From the NCBI GenBank assembly GCA_017654935.2, contig CM065699.1, positions 51,180,011 to 51,244,010 on the forward strand: a stretch of DNA of 64,000 nt. Reading direction: 5' to 3'. Within the stretch, counting starts at the first letter, position 1. Each line of letters starts with the position of its first letter. The position numbers and the translations under genes were made by a program. This document shows positions 1 to 12,166 of this stretch, in pieces. The notes under the pieces were generated by a model that saw only the letters and a list, made by a program, of their open reading frames with translations, did not search any database and was not told where the DNA came from. This DNA comes from Phymorhynchus buccinoides. Taxonomy: Eukaryota > Mollusca > Gastropoda > Neogastropoda > Raphitomidae.

Positions 1-433
1 TGTAAACAGATTACAAACAGATAGCATTTTAGATTTGTGGGTTAGAGAGTATTCAACAGGGAATATGAGCTAAGAAACTCATTAACACTGAAAACCTTGA
101 TATCTCATTGGTAGAGTGTCTGTCTGTCTGTCATTCCAATGGTTCCGGGTCCGGTTCTCGGCACAGGCACTTTTTTAGTTGTATCCATTAACGATAGTTT
201 CATTTGTAATTTAAAATATTATTGGCAATCTTGTACTTTAGACACCCCCCTCAATCTTTGTTGTTGTCCCACATGTGCCTGTTTGAGTGAGCCTTGAAGG
301 CTTTGCCTCTTGTTTTCTTCGGTTTCTTCTTCTTTGTTTTAAGCATGAAATAAATGTCAAGGTTTCATAATGAATGATTCTTTAAATTCGTGTGGAAGTA
401 TCTGAAAGCAATGACATACTTTGACAGCATCAG
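1..433. other. No gene recognised; weak tRNA-like stretch near 100-165
   Basis: I see no coding exon. A stretch near 100-165 has weak A-box-like and B-box-like segments and could be a decayed SINE head, but a cloverleaf is not convincing. Confidence 0.4.
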
Positions 434-503
434 TCGAGGGGTGAATGTCTATCTGTGTTCTTTATTCCTTTTGAGATAGACCTTTCGGGCAGGCACCCCT
501 CGA
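434..503. repeat. Imperfect hairpin with TCGAGGGGT ends
   Basis: TCGAGGGGT near 434 is matched by ACCCCTCGA ending at 503, with further pairing around AGATAGAC. The second hairpin at 789-867 begins with the same nine bases. Confidence 0.5.
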
Positions 504-788
504 ATATTCTCTTCTCTCTTGAAAAGGGGTGGAGCTATTCAGAAATCACAATTTACAGAAATCGGTGTTGCGCTGGGAGTACGTCGATATGGCGCTCTCT
601 TTGGCACACGTTTTCCTTACTGCTGGCTCGTTCGCTGCATTGCTAAAGTACCGAATTGTTAGAACCGTCTCTCTTCATTTCCTTGTCAGTGCTTTTCTAT
701 CTGAACGATTCCAGAGATGCAAAGGTCTTAGAAGCTCTCTGCCACAAACGGGAGCACATCAACTAGAAGGGACAAGAACATGTGCATT

Positions 789-867
789 TCGAGGGGTAAT
801 TGCCTGAACGTGTTATCACGAAAGGAAAGAAGAAGGGTGATAACACGTTTAGGCAATTACCGCTCGA
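789..867. repeat. 31-bp-arm hairpin, 17-base loop
   Basis: The arms 789-819 and 837-867 are reverse complements with two mismatches, separated by 17 bases. The length and loop resemble either a small RNA precursor or the terminal structure of a MITE. Together with 434-503 it could be the second end of a 434-bp element. Confidence 0.6.
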
Positions 868-1181
868 ATTTTCTTAGCCAGTGAGTGCGCATCCGTGTGT
901 CTATGTGTGTTATGAAACGATTTTCTGTTGGATTTCATAGAACCAAAACTACTGGACCAAACATCATGGACATTAGCAAAATCGTCGTCAATGCTCCCTT
1001 CTTGATGGACAGTGTGTCCGTTTATAATGAGATATTCTTTGCGTGAAACAGTGGACTGTGACTTGTACGACCAGTCACGTGTACTCACATAATTCAATCG
1101 CTCATTTATCAACTTATCTTTCTGTTCATTGGGTTATCCCACTATTGTGCTACTGTTTTTGTGGCACAATTTGAACACGTA

Positions 1182-3478
1182 TCATACATTCGCTTTCTTC
1201 GTACAAGCTACCCGTGTCTTAAAAACGTTTATTAGTTTGTTCTCTTGGGCTTGTTGTCGTTTCTGTCCTGCCAAGTTCCACATGTGCAAAAGTGGACCGA
1301 GAGCTGCGTTGAACGGTAAGACGAAGATCACCATGCCGCCATAGATCATCCGTGAAGTTTCACCCCCAAAAGTCACAGTCATTTTGATCACACTGAACAC
1401 AAGCCAGCATCCAGCGTTTTTGATGGCCACTTTCCCCATTACATGCACTGAAAAATAGACCCACCTTCGTGAGCAGTCCAGCACAATTCTATATTTTGGT
1501 ATTCGGAAGAGTATGATAGCTTCACTGGTTAAAACCAAAAAGCTCAAAATACCGTTGATGGCTGTGATAACGGCAAACCACTTGAAGCCTCGGTCAGCAT
1601 TGTAGTCATTGAACAAAGCCAGGCGACATAAACCAGACTGACCGCTGAGGCCCCAGTGTGACAGTCCGGGAATGAAAGGTATCGATGACAGCAAGCTCCC
1701 AACAACCCAGATGGCTGTGCAAGCTACAGCGGTTGTGCTGTGATTGAATCTCCACGACTGTGCAGAGAAACACAGAGTGACGGCGTGATCCAAGGTGATG
1801 AGGCAGAGCATGAGGAGGGACACTTCACAGGACAACAGGAAGAGGAAGCCACTGATCTGACATGCCACACTGCTGGTCCACGTCCTTTCCACTTGGAGAT
1901 AACGCCCCTGAAATAGTGCATCAGCCGTTGAGATGATACCCACGTGACTTCCCATGCAGATGTTAGCACACTGTAATTGGATGAAAGCCAGGAGAAAATG
2001 ACTTCTGACTTCTTTGACATTTGTGAGTGTAAACACGGAGCAACACAAGCTGGAGAGAATTATGGTGGTACATACGACCCAGCAAAAAGTCTTGTGCAAA
2101 TCTGTCGGCAGTAAAGACTGACAGGAAGGAAGCACAGCATATGGTCCTTGGCACTTAATTTCAGACCTTCTTTTGGGAAGTAAAATATTGCAGCATAACC
2201 GGAAGTTTGAGGACCAAATCTTTCTTAACTCATTTGATCCCGATAGCATGTCTAACGGAAAATATTTCACGGTATTGCCTCTTATGTCTAGCTCCGTCAA
2301 CCTTGGCATGCTTTTAAATCCTTTTATTCCAATGGTTTCAATTGAAGAAAACGAAACGTTTACAAACTTCATTAGCGGAATATATATATAAATAACTCGT
2401 AAAAAATATTGATATGTGTGTTTGATACGTCTAGTTGTTGCAATTGAAAATGTACATGCTTTGTGAGTTTGTTCGTGTTATGAATTAAAGGATTGTTGGC
2501 AAGTCGTACAGTTTTTAAGTTTGGTAACTCGAGGAAAACTGATAGATGAAGGCTGATTAGACGATTGTTAGCAAGATCAATGACATTTAAATGGATCAAT
2601 TGGATCTCTGTAATGTTTCTAATAGAACAATGGGCTAGATTTATATACATAAGATACACATTGAGGGTGAAGTCTGTTGGCAGCATTCCTGAGCCTGCAG
2701 CATCAACATAGCGAAGTTGAGGGAAGAGATGAGAAGCAAAGCGACTCCCACACCAGAGGGAGTGACCTTGACAGACGCACCCTTCAGGACAGGCCATGTC
2801 ACACATCAGGTCATCGTCTCGCTGTGGACACTGACCCCAACCGTCACACAGATGATTTCCAAGGACACACACACTGGAACCTCGACACTTGTACAAACCT
2901 TGGCACTTCACTGCCTCACATTCTTGTTCGTCTTCTCCCTCAATGCAGTCTGGAAGGCCGTTGCATCGAGTGTAGATGGGGAGGCAGTGGATCATCTCTG
3001 AGGCACAACGGTAATGACTGTCAGGACACGACTCGCCCAGTTTCATCAGATGTTGAACAAAATAGCCAGTGCCGTCAAGGCTTATATAAAACTGTTTTTG
3101 TATGAATCTATGACTTCTGTATAGTAAGTATCTTGTTTTCTCAAAGACACAAGAAGTCTCATCCGAGTTGTCCAGACAGTCCGAATAGTCGTTACACTTT
3201 TGGCTGTTCAAAACACACTGACCATTGGAGCAGAGAAAGCCAGCAGTGCAGGGAGGATGAGCACAGAATGTCTCATCACTGTTACCCGGACAGTCCTGCC
3301 TGTAGTCACACACTAGTGTGTACTGTACGTGTGAAATATCATCCGTGCATTGGAGTGTGTGGTCTGCAGATAAAGGCATTCCACCATACAACTGCTGTTG
3401 ATCACTTAAGTTAAACGAGCCATTTTTGGAAAGTATGTTTTCACCGCTACCTTGTGGATCGCAGGACAAAAACGTACT
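1182..3478 (-). CDS. GRL101-like LDLa/LRR seven-membrane-span receptor, frameshifted
   Basis: This is a G-protein-coupled receptor of the molluscan GRL101 / relaxin-receptor-like group: a plasma-membrane protein with a ligand-binding ectodomain. The upstream piece (3469 to 2372, 365 codons) shows four LDL-receptor-A-like repeats at about residues 41-69, 74-107, 148-184 and 189-224, then a cysteine cluster (227-242) and leucine-rich repeats. The downstream piece (2372 to 1182, 396 codons) continues the LRRs and has seven hydrophobic segments at about 96-117, 124-147, 170-194, 213-235, 263-287, 310-333 and 341-364. The two pieces lie in different frames. The break falls in a TA run at 2381-2390, and losing one TA unit would rejoin the LRRs. 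No ATG or signal peptide is in the open frame: a stop lies at 3481-3479, so the 5' end is missing or on another exon. The DRY-type arginine is histidine (residue 197 of the second piece), and the NPxxY region is altered. It could be an allele with a sequencing error or a recent pseudogene; I cannot decide. Confidence 0.85.
2381..2390. repeat. TA dinucleotide run at the receptor frameshift
   Basis: Five TA units sit inside the leucine-rich-repeat coding region. The two halves of the receptor are offset by a shift that one TA unit would explain. Slippage in such a run is a common source of both real indels and assembly errors. Confidence 0.7.
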
Positions 3479-3481
3479 CTA

Positions 3482-6022
3482 TGCACAGCTTGTGACCTTC
3501 ACGACAAGGAACCAGATATGATTGCTCTTTGTTTTGTTTGGAGAACAATAGATCTGACCGCAGGGAACAAAAGGGCGACTGCTTCGGAGACGCTCTGAAC
3601 AAACCTGTCGAAGAAAACAAATGGCTTTGCTCTATGTTTATGTCGCAAAGTACCGATATTGTTGTACTCTTGTGTGCCTTATAATAATAAACTTTTTAAA
3701 CGCATTGAAATAATGCTGTCCAACAGCATGTTTGACCATACTTGCGTGCCGTGACGGTCGATGCGGGGCTCCATTTCAAAATGGGTTCTGACCATGCGTA
3801 AAATCACAGCGTCATCTGCTCCATTCTGAAAAACGTGCTGTTACTGTCAAGGCATACACAAAAAAACCGTCTCCCACCCCACGAGCCACGAGCTCCCTTG
3901 TAACCAATGGGCATGTGATATGGCGATAGTGTTTAAAACCTGAGAAAAGAGGTGTTCTGCGCCTGTTTCGTCTTTATTGTCCCAGCACTCCACCAGTCTC
4001 TTACATTTCAAGAATATGAATAGAACATGTGGACAAACTCTCCTCATTACTTTTCCACCAATGGAACATTTGCGGTGTGAGGCCACCATACCTGCACAGC
4101 AGGACTACTGTAGGGCACGTGCTCTGTTTCGTCCTGTCCATTTTCACACTCTGCCTCAGGTTACAGAGCCAAAATGATTTGGACAGAGCAGTTGAAACAC
4201 ACCATCAGAAAGAATTTGAGGTGTATATCTTCGTGATGAATGAAATATCAGTTTGGAAAACCAAAGGTTTTATATGAGCTCTAAGAAAATCCTTGATTTT
4301 GACAAATGATAACAACGTGGACTGCTATTCCTCTCTCTCTATTAGGATTCTGTATGGTGGACTGTTTTGCTATAAATTAGTAGTATGGGTAAACAACTTC
4401 CGAAAATCGTATGTTGTGAATACAATCAAAATAACGAAGCGTGGTGCTATCAATTATGTGGTGAATATCACAGTCCAAGGGAAGCCTACAAAAGGACTGC
4501 AATGTAACGTGACTGATTCAATGATGCACTTCTGTAAAGAAAAACTGAAACAAACTCTCACACACTTTGTCTCTCTCTCATCAACGCGCGTTCTTAACCA
4601 GAGTTTAACTTGACTTTAACAACACTAACACAACTTTCCGATTATCACCCCTTTATTCTAACTAAACGAGAACAAAATTTGGTCCTTGTATGAGAAAAAA
4701 ATGTTCGTCTTGGGACAGCACTGACAGGATAATTTTATAAACACACCGTTCCTAGTGCACCAACTAAAAAAAACTGATCTGTCCCACGAAGCACCGTTCT
4801 TCTCCACCCAAAGGTCAAAAAACTTGTTGCACCTCCTCCCCAAAACGTTCCACCAAACGTTACAGGTCCGTTGATGTCCTTGGCACCAACACTCAACCAG
4901 CGGCTCCTTCAGAAGCGCGAGGCTGGCTTCCACCTTTCCTCTCTCCGGCTCCACAGTCGGAGGTCCACCCAACAGGAAGGGGTTTACAGGGGGGACTGGG
5001 CCACACCACCCTGCAAGGGAACGAAAAGGCTGTCAATATTCTAGCCCTACTTAATTAGCTTCGCGGACAGAATTTTCCGTGATTAGTTTCGGTGTGAGTG
5101 TGTTTAACCATGGTACTGGCCTTACAAAACTTAGAACATTTAGACAAACACACCAGCCACGAAACTGTGTAACTTTCTCTCAAAAAGAGATACAATTTTT
5201 AGACCACCATAATGTCTTTGCCAAATGTAATAAAAAAAACCTACAATTTGAAACCTGCAAAATTAGAAACCAATTTAACTTTATGAATGAAATACAACTT
5301 TGAAATAAGTAACTTCTTTAATCCTAGCAATTAGAAAAACAACACCCAAAATTACTTTACCCGACTTCCGAAAAACCGGTTAAAAAAACGACTGGTTAAA
5401 AGGGCGCAGCCTTCTAGCTCAACAGCGCCAGACCACAGTGCTGGTGCACAAACCAGACAGTCGTCCTTATTGGGCTGCTGGCTGTGTGAGCAGGTCGAGC
5501 GAGTTACCCAATAAGTTTACGAAATTCAAGTGATACACGTGTAGATAAGAAACAGCTCCTCACAAAAACTTGGTTTTACCAAGGGTAAAGTATATCTCGA
5601 CAAGGAGATTACTTTTTAAATTTGCAAATTGGCATTTTAGTTTTACAAACAGTAATATATTACCAATTTTATACATTAATAAATGGACATATGATATCGT
5701 CAATTTCGGAATGATGCATTTCCTGACAGTACACCCCCCCCAAAAAAAAAAAGAACATTGCGATCATGTAAATAGAGCAAATGGGAACATTAGGAAGGGT
5801 ATGTCAGGCAGGAATAAAAGAATAACATACCAATCACAAGGCAAATCCATAGATGTCAATTTCTTAGATAAGCACGCCTAAAAAAAAAACCCAATTTCCA
5901 TATTTCAAATATTCAGTAACTAAATACCAATGTGAGGAGAAGTAAGACGCACAAGCTGTATTAAGGCCATACTAAATTGGTTTTAGTGACTGGAATATTG
6001 AAAATATGGGAAATGGTGTTTT
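3482..6022. other. No recognised gene upstream of the receptor
   Basis: No exon with good splice sites was recognised. A minus-strand open stretch at 4658-4972 has no family I can name. The interval is AT-rich after 5000 and ends at the first gap. The missing 5' exon of the receptor could lie here, but I cannot point to it. Confidence 0.45.
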
Positions 6023-6522
6023 NNNNNNNNNNNNNNNNNNNNNNNNNNNNNNNNNNNNNNNNNNNNNNNNNNNNNNNNNNNNNNNNNNNNNNNNNNNNNN
6101 NNNNNNNNNNNNNNNNNNNNNNNNNNNNNNNNNNNNNNNNNNNNNNNNNNNNNNNNNNNNNNNNNNNNNNNNNNNNNNNNNNNNNNNNNNNNNNNNNNNN
6201 NNNNNNNNNNNNNNNNNNNNNNNNNNNNNNNNNNNNNNNNNNNNNNNNNNNNNNNNNNNNNNNNNNNNNNNNNNNNNNNNNNNNNNNNNNNNNNNNNNNN
6301 NNNNNNNNNNNNNNNNNNNNNNNNNNNNNNNNNNNNNNNNNNNNNNNNNNNNNNNNNNNNNNNNNNNNNNNNNNNNNNNNNNNNNNNNNNNNNNNNNNNN
6401 NNNNNNNNNNNNNNNNNNNNNNNNNNNNNNNNNNNNNNNNNNNNNNNNNNNNNNNNNNNNNNNNNNNNNNNNNNNNNNNNNNNNNNNNNNNNNNNNNNNN
6501 NNNNNNNNNNNNNNNNNNNNNN
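6023..6522. other. Scaffold gap of exactly 500 N
   Basis: A run of 500 N, the same size as the second gap, so the length is a placeholder and says nothing about the true distance between contigs. Confidence 0.99.
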
Positions 6523-6589
6523 CTCTGTTGGCTGGGGGCGTAAATGTAAAAGTTATTTCGTTTCGTTTGTTCCTATAAGTGCATTGTTT

Positions 6590-6685
6590 TGTTGTTTTTG
6601 CTCAGATTTTTTACTTCTTTGTGAAGCGCTTAGAGCCCCGTACGGAGAATAAGCGCTAAATAAATTGTCATTATTATTATATAGC
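6590..6685 (+). mobile_element. Retroelement 3' end with ATT tail
   Basis: The sequence has the AAGCGCTAAATAAATTG type of ending followed by ATT repeats, a common 3' end of molluscan non-LTR elements and dependent SINEs. A related ending occurs at about 29570. Confidence 0.5.
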
Positions 6686-6792
6686 GCATAATCTTGCTAA
6701 ACACTCTGCGCTTTTCACTCACCATTCGTACAAACATTTCTAACAGACTGGTTCACGTATCCTCACCATACATGTCTATGAAAATGAATACA

Positions 6793-7045
6793 TTAACCCT
6801 TTTCACCGCCAGCCCATATTTTCAGCCAAAAACTTCCATTAGATTTACCTGAGTAGAGAACAAAATCCATCTGCAGTATTGGGGATTCTCCTGTGACATA
6901 TATAAAATAAGGTCTATCCTTACTTCCCCCAAACTAAGACAATAGGGTCCTTGGATAATAGACCCCAATTTTGATGCCTTTTAGTGACATAGGTGTTATA
7001 ATCACTGTGGTGCTAAAATTGCGACTTTGGCGGTGAAAGGGTTAA
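6793..7045 (+). mobile_element. Family C MITE, piggyBac type, 253 bp
   Basis: It is bounded by TTAA on both sides with inverted ends CCCTTTTCACCGCCA and TGGCGGTGAAAGGG. TTAA target sites and CCC-starting ends are typical of piggyBac-derived elements. Other copies lie at 17121, 18612, 19048-20035 (split) and 52479. It has no coding capacity. Confidence 0.75.
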
Positions 7046-7589
7046 ATAATGCATTGCATATAATCATAACACAACACACCAACACCCACCTCCCTTCAAC
7101 CCCCCCTCCCAACCTTTGGTAGGTGAAGAGAAAAGAAGAGAGATACTAAGGAAGAGTTTTATCAAAGTGACGAAAAGCGAAAGTAAAACCTATGCAAAAT
7201 CTGACTTGTGTGGCTTCTGAATGCAACAGAGATGTATCACAAGAAGAGAACCTATACGTAAAAAAAAAGGTATTGCTGGGATCATTTAGTTGCACAGAAT
7301 TCGGTTTCTTATTTACGTTTGATACAGTCAGTGGGCACCTGTTGCCCATTCTGCAGTGCATATTATTTTATCTTTGCCTATATGGCTTTTTTTATTCTTT
7401 TTTTTTAACTAGGATGTAACTGGGTTTTTTGTTTTAACCTGGATCCGATAAAGTAGAGTAGAGTGGCTCAACGTTTCCAGCACTGTGTGAAATTATGAGC
7501 TATAGGGTATAATGATGGAGATGCCATGTCGTGAATTGTACTGTTTATTTTTTTATTTTTTGGACGTTTGTTATAGAATCTTTGATGTG

Positions 7590-7700
7590 TCGTTTTGTTA
7601 TAAAAACGTGGTCGAACTTTACACTACCGCGGTGACAGGAGCAGTCCCTGAGATAACCAACCATAGCTGTTGACGGGACTATAACAGACTAACTTGGTAA
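7590..7700 (+). mobile_element. Family H retroposon 3' end
   Basis: It shares the segment ending GGGACTATAACAGACTAAC with 60248-60330, where the end runs into CTAA repeats. It looks like a short-tailed SINE or LINE end; the class is uncertain. Confidence 0.5.
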
Positions 7701-7818
7701 CTTGCAATAACGTGATGATAAAACAAACATTTTTGCATAACCCAACCACCAACCGGGGTGTCTAGTGGTAATGCAACGGGATGAAACTTTAGGCGTATCG
7801 ACACCATAAACGATAAAT

Positions 7819-8165
7819 TCCTTCTTCTTCTTCTTTTCTGCGTTCCCAGGCCATAATGGGTTAACGTATGTGTCCGGTTTTCTTTCAGTTTTCACTGGTC
7901 TCCCCACTTAGCGTACAGCCAACACATTCTGATTTCGGAGGGGCTCAAAGGAGAAAAAATTATTGGGAAGATATTTTTTGTTAAAAGGCAGGAGAATGGT
8001 GCCAATAAGTCAGAAAGATAGTAGATGATAGAAAGCAAAGGGAAAAGGCAGAATCAAAAAGAGAGTGACAGATTAGAGGAAGATACAAGAACATAGAACT
8101 TCAAGAAGGTGGGGGAATTATGTTGGGGAGGGGATATTACGAAAGACCCCTCCGGTATCCCCACG
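7819..8165 (-). mobile_element. Family A SINE-like element, 3' type 2
   Basis: Read on the minus strand it starts at the CCGGAGGGGTC region, passes the conserved GTTCCCCCACC-type head and ends near GGCCTGGGAACGCAG with a GAA-rich tail at 7819-7834. Similar copies lie at 15036, 19100 and 48474. Confidence 0.65.
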
Positions 8166-8344
8166 GGTGAGAGACTCGTGGAGGGGGCGGGGTCGTCCAG
8201 CTCCCCGTATGGAGGCACGAGGCAGCCACACCTACTTGAACAACTGGGGGCCCCCCCCCCCAAAGGGGAAACAATACCTTACATTTGGCATATTGTTTTA
8301 GTTTTTAGTTCTGATCACACAAAGCCAAAGAAACGAATGCAGAG

Positions 8345-8345
<1 letters not shown>

Positions 8346-8375
<30 letters not shown>

Positions 8376-8400
8376 CTCTCCTCTCTCTCTCTCTCTCCTC
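8346..8400. repeat. CT microsatellite
   Basis: An interrupted CT dinucleotide run. Confidence 0.9.
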
Positions 8401-8726
8401 TATCTAAATCAATAGAAATAGAATGTACTATTGTGCAGTTTTGTTTCTGTGCAGTAGTAGTATGAATGACTTGAAATTTATTCAATTGCTCAATTTATGG
8501 CGACAAAAAAAAAATGTCTTTCATGTTATTATATTATGCATATGAATGAAAATGTGATCACGATTGTTGCAGAATTACAACTTCAAATTTTTGTACTTGG
8601 GCTTTATTGTATATCCAGAGATTTAAACCAAAAAAATCTTAGTTCTTACATATCGCGTCTCATTTCAGAAAACCGTTTTCTTTCTTGGTGGATAGGTGTT
8701 GTGTCTGTGTGGGGGTGCTAATGTAT

Positions 8727-8957
8727 GGACAGGCTTTAAAGACCCACTGACCCACCACCATTAAATCCCTTGGTTTTTTCTGGGTAACTGTGACCCACAT
8801 ACAAATGTCCCCAACTTCAAATTGAGACTGCTCTTTAAAATGTTTCGTTTTCAATTTGGGGACATTTGTATGGGAGTCAAACCTGGTCAAAACAAGATTT
8901 CTTACCAGCTATAAGAGGGAAAACATGTGAAACCTGTGATTTTGACACGTAATCTGG
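8727..8957 (+). mobile_element. Family F repeat, about 230 bp
   Basis: It is closely similar to 12866-13105. Inside, a segment near ACAAATGTCCCC is partly complementary to GGGGACATTTGT, so it can fold. Ends around CCCACCA and TGGTGGG are weakly inverted, which suggests a MITE. Confidence 0.6.
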
Positions 8958-9194
8958 TGGGCTTGCTCGCTTTGCTTTATCAACAGAAAGTGCTTTCATT
9001 GTCGTTTCACTGCACTTTTTAAGCATGTTTTGCACAGCGTTTAGAGAATATTAGATTTGTACTTTTTGTCCCTCTATAATCAAACTGAAACCCATTTTGA
9101 TTGTCGGGATTTACCCTGCATATTCAGTGCCCATCATTTTTCATTCAGTCACCAATGTGACCATTTTCAACTCCCATCATTATTTTCCATTAGT

Positions 9195-9486
9195 ATTTGG
9201 TACTAAGTTAGAGGCATCTGTGAAATTCGGGTTGCTCCCACCTGGAGAGCACGTCGCAGCCAGAGGTGCTACCTTTTTTTCTTCTTTTTTTTTTGCATGC
9301 GATTTTTGAGTGACTGATGAGGGGGGGTAAATTTTGACCAAATGACAACTTTTTCGTTGCCACTGGGTTTAACGTGTGCTAAATACATGGGCACACAGGA
9401 CCTTGGTTTATCGTCTCATCAGAAAAGACTCCTCGTTCAGACCGTAAGGCCTAGTGCAAAGTGAGAGGAAAAATCCCATGTACCCC
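9195..9486 (-). mobile_element. Family B tRNA SINE, head missing
   Basis: It matches the body and 3' part of the SINE at 16711-17096 on the opposite strand, including the segment around GAGACGATAAACC. The tRNA-like head with its A and B boxes is absent. Confidence 0.7.
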
Positions 9487-9781
9487 GTTTTGCTTATTAG
9501 CTTTTTTTTCTCATCGTAAATCGGATCCTATTTTGGGGGGGTTCAAATTGTTGAGCATTGTGACTTGTGTATCCATGCTATTTACGCACATGCAGGCATG
9601 CACAGACACACAACTCACATGCACGAGCACACTCGATACAGTGAATAAACAAAACATTATTACATTTGTATGATGCTTTTGCTTTGGCTGATTTTTTTGG
9701 GGGGTAGTCTTTGGCGAACTCGAGAATTGAAGTTCATCTATAATTATTATTGTTGTTTGGTTGTGTGTATGTATGTGTTTG

Positions 9782-10268
9782 CATAGCTGCCAACTTTTCC
9801 CAAACAAAATCCTGGAGGGGGGAGTATCCTCCCTCCCAGAGCGTGGGTCAGGGTGCACAGCCCCCTGAAGCTGAGAAACTTTTTTCTTTTAAATGTGAAA
9901 ACTAGCCCTCAGGAGGCTCACCGAAGTCATTCTAAAGTTAAAGTTTGTACCAGCAGCAAAAATGCAATGGCGGCGTGAGACAGGCCTAAAGAAAAAGGTC
10001 TCAATGGCGGCGTGAGACAGGCCTAAAGACACGCCAAACAAAGGATTGCAGGAGGAAGTAGCCCCCGCTTCCGACATGCGCAGTACGACCTCTGCTCCGC
10101 AAAGCTTCCTGAAACCCAGCTTTTTTCGGGTTTCATAACACTCGTTTCTGAGGTCATCTAAGCTGGAAATTTTGGAAATCCGGGAGTTTCACGTGAATTC
10201 CGGGAAGACCGGTAGAGGTGACAAAATCCAGGAAGCTCCCGGATTTACCGGGAGGGTTGGCAGGTATG
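9782..10268. mobile_element. hAT-like MITE, 487 bp with target duplication
   Basis: The 13-bp inverted ends (CATAGCTGCCAAC and GTTGGCAGGTATG) differ at one base. They are flanked by the direct repeat GTGTTTG at 9775-9781 and 10269-10275. A 7-8 bp duplication fits hAT-type insertion. Inside, a GGCGGCGTGAGACAGGCC segment is duplicated in tandem (about 9968 and 10006). No transposase is encoded. Confidence 0.75.
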
Positions 10269-10275
10269 GTGTTTG

Positions 10276-10860
10276 TCTCGTTTCTGTGGTACAAACTTTA
10301 ACATTTGTTTTTTTCACACATATTTTTAAAATGCAGCCGCAGAAATGTAATTTACAGCTAAGATTCAACATGTATTCGCTAACTGTAGTATGAATTTCGG
10401 TCATGTTTTGCTGATCATATAACACATTTTTGCCCTCCTTTACTTGGAAATATTTCATCTGCAATTTGTTATATTTACACATCTAAGATTGTTTCATGAA
10501 ATGTGCAATGTTATTTTTTAATTAAGGAAAGAGGAGATGAGAGTGTGTGGTTGGTCGGATTCACTTTATTGTCAAGTGGATCTTACAAAAAGCTTTCCCG
10601 TTTGATGCTGAGAAAGAAAAATGCTTTAAAAAACTGCTAAATCAACTTTCAACTATCGGGTATATTTTGTTGACGGCCATGGTTCTAATCACTACTTTGA
10701 GTTATAAATTTTAATGTGAAATTTGATGTTTCTGGTTGCACATGGTCAAATGAATTATTCACACTAATAAGTGTATTTTTTTAATGTATAATGTTTCTGA
10801 GCTTCCAACTTCAACTTCTGTTTCATGTTTTTTCTTGGGTTTTTTGATGATGATGAAAAT
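10276..10860. other. AT-rich stretch, nothing recognised
   Basis: No exon, repeat family or RNA gene was recognised here. Confidence 0.5.
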
Positions 10861-10869
10861 GATGTTTCA

Positions 10870-11040
10870 CGTCCTCTCGGTCATAGACACATATGGGATT
10901 CATTTGTAAATACAAAGATGGTGGGAACAATACTGGATGCAATGCCCGGATGCAGTGCAACACCAGTAAAGTCCAGATTTTTTAAAATTAATATAGATAG
11001 GTGTAGCGGTAACCACGCCTCGGTTAAAAACCTCATCGGC
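10870..11040 (-). mobile_element. Family E repeat copy
   Basis: On the minus strand it resembles 21075-21215 and 46720-46870: a GGTGTTGCACTG core followed by a CCAGACCGGAGG-type end. The class is unknown. Confidence 0.5.
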
Positions 11041-11400
11041 TATGGTACCGCCACATTGGACGATCTTGTGGTTTTTTATTAAGACATCCATTTTTTCCAC
11101 ATTCATGATGTGATTAATAATTCTATTTATTAATTACGTTGATGCTTAATAGTACTTAAAAATATAAAAAAAATATCACCACTTATACATAGCGTTAGAA
11201 TGTAAACTTTCTTTATCCATTCTAACCAACACTCAAACAATAGCACAAGACTCTCTCAAGCTTGGAAACCTTACCCTAGCAACAAACAAAAAAGCAAAGG
11301 ACGATAACTCCCTCTACCAGAAGTAACCAATGATCTCCCTTTGGTTCTGGGCTTGGTTGCATAGTGGTAACGCTTCTAGCTTAGCAATGAAGTCGTGTTA

Positions 11401-11650
11401 TTAAAGGTATGTGGATTAGCATAAGTCATAGTGGCGTTTCCGGGATGCATTGGGTTAAAGGTATGTGGATTAGCATAATACATAGTGGCGTTTTCCGGGA
11501 TGCATTGGGTTAAAGGTATGTGGATTAGCATAATTCATAGTGGCGTTTTCCGGGATGCATTGGGTTAAAGGTATGTGGATTAGCATAATTCATAGTGGCG
11601 TTTTCCGGGATGCATTGGGTTAAAGGTATGTGGATTAGCATAATACATAT
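11401..11650. repeat. 55-bp tandem repeat, about 4.5 copies
   Basis: TTAAAGGTATGTGGATTAGC recurs at 11401, 11455, 11510, 11565 and 11620, giving a 54-55 bp period with few differences between copies. Confidence 0.9.
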
Positions 11651-11740
11651 CTGTAGACATTCATAATCGCTTTAGAAGTCCTCTTGCCGTGTTTCTGCTT
11701 GGTGTAGATGGTAGACTGTTCTATTTGCAGCTGCAGTAAA

Positions 11741-12166
11741 GGCGCGGCTACACGTCGGCTAAAATCATACAACTGTACGATACAATTCGATCACATGATC
11801 TCGAAGCACAAATCACATTTGTTCTGTGAGACCACGTGATCGAATCGTATCCTCTCTCTCTCATCTCTCTCTCGCTCTCTCTCTCTCATCCCTCTACTCT
11901 CCTCTCTCCTCTCTCGTCTCCCCTCCTCCTTCCCTCCTCTTCTCCTCTCCTCTCTCTCGCTCTCTCTCTCTCTCTATCTCAAGTTTTTTACATTTTTATT
12001 GTTTTGGGTTGTTTTTTTTCTTCATTGCATGTTGTTGTTTATTATTCAATATTTTCATTTGCCACAGGGCTGGGTGTAAAAAAAGTATGTATACTTATCA
12101 CATTATCCGTATAAATAAAATTTTGTTTGTACAGTCGCACGATTTTAGCTGACGTGTAGCCGAGTC
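11741..12166. mobile_element. MITE with long inverted ends and a CT core
   Basis: About 35 bp at the left (CGGCTACACGTCGGCTAAAA) is the near-perfect reverse complement of the right end (TTTTAGCTGACGTGTAGCCG). A second inner inverted pair surrounds TCGATCACATGATC. The centre holds a CT-rich microsatellite at about 11850-11985. It has no coding capacity. Confidence 0.75.

Noticed and set aside
100..165. tRNA gene
   Set aside because: Weak A- and B-box-like segments, but I could not draw acceptor and anticodon stems.
4658..4972. 104-codon minus-strand frame near the receptor
   Set aside because: No family recognised, no splice sites or start context; base composition is like its surroundings.
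5977..6578. Open frames across the N run
   Set aside because: They consist of unknown bases only. The same holds for frames across 46001-46500.
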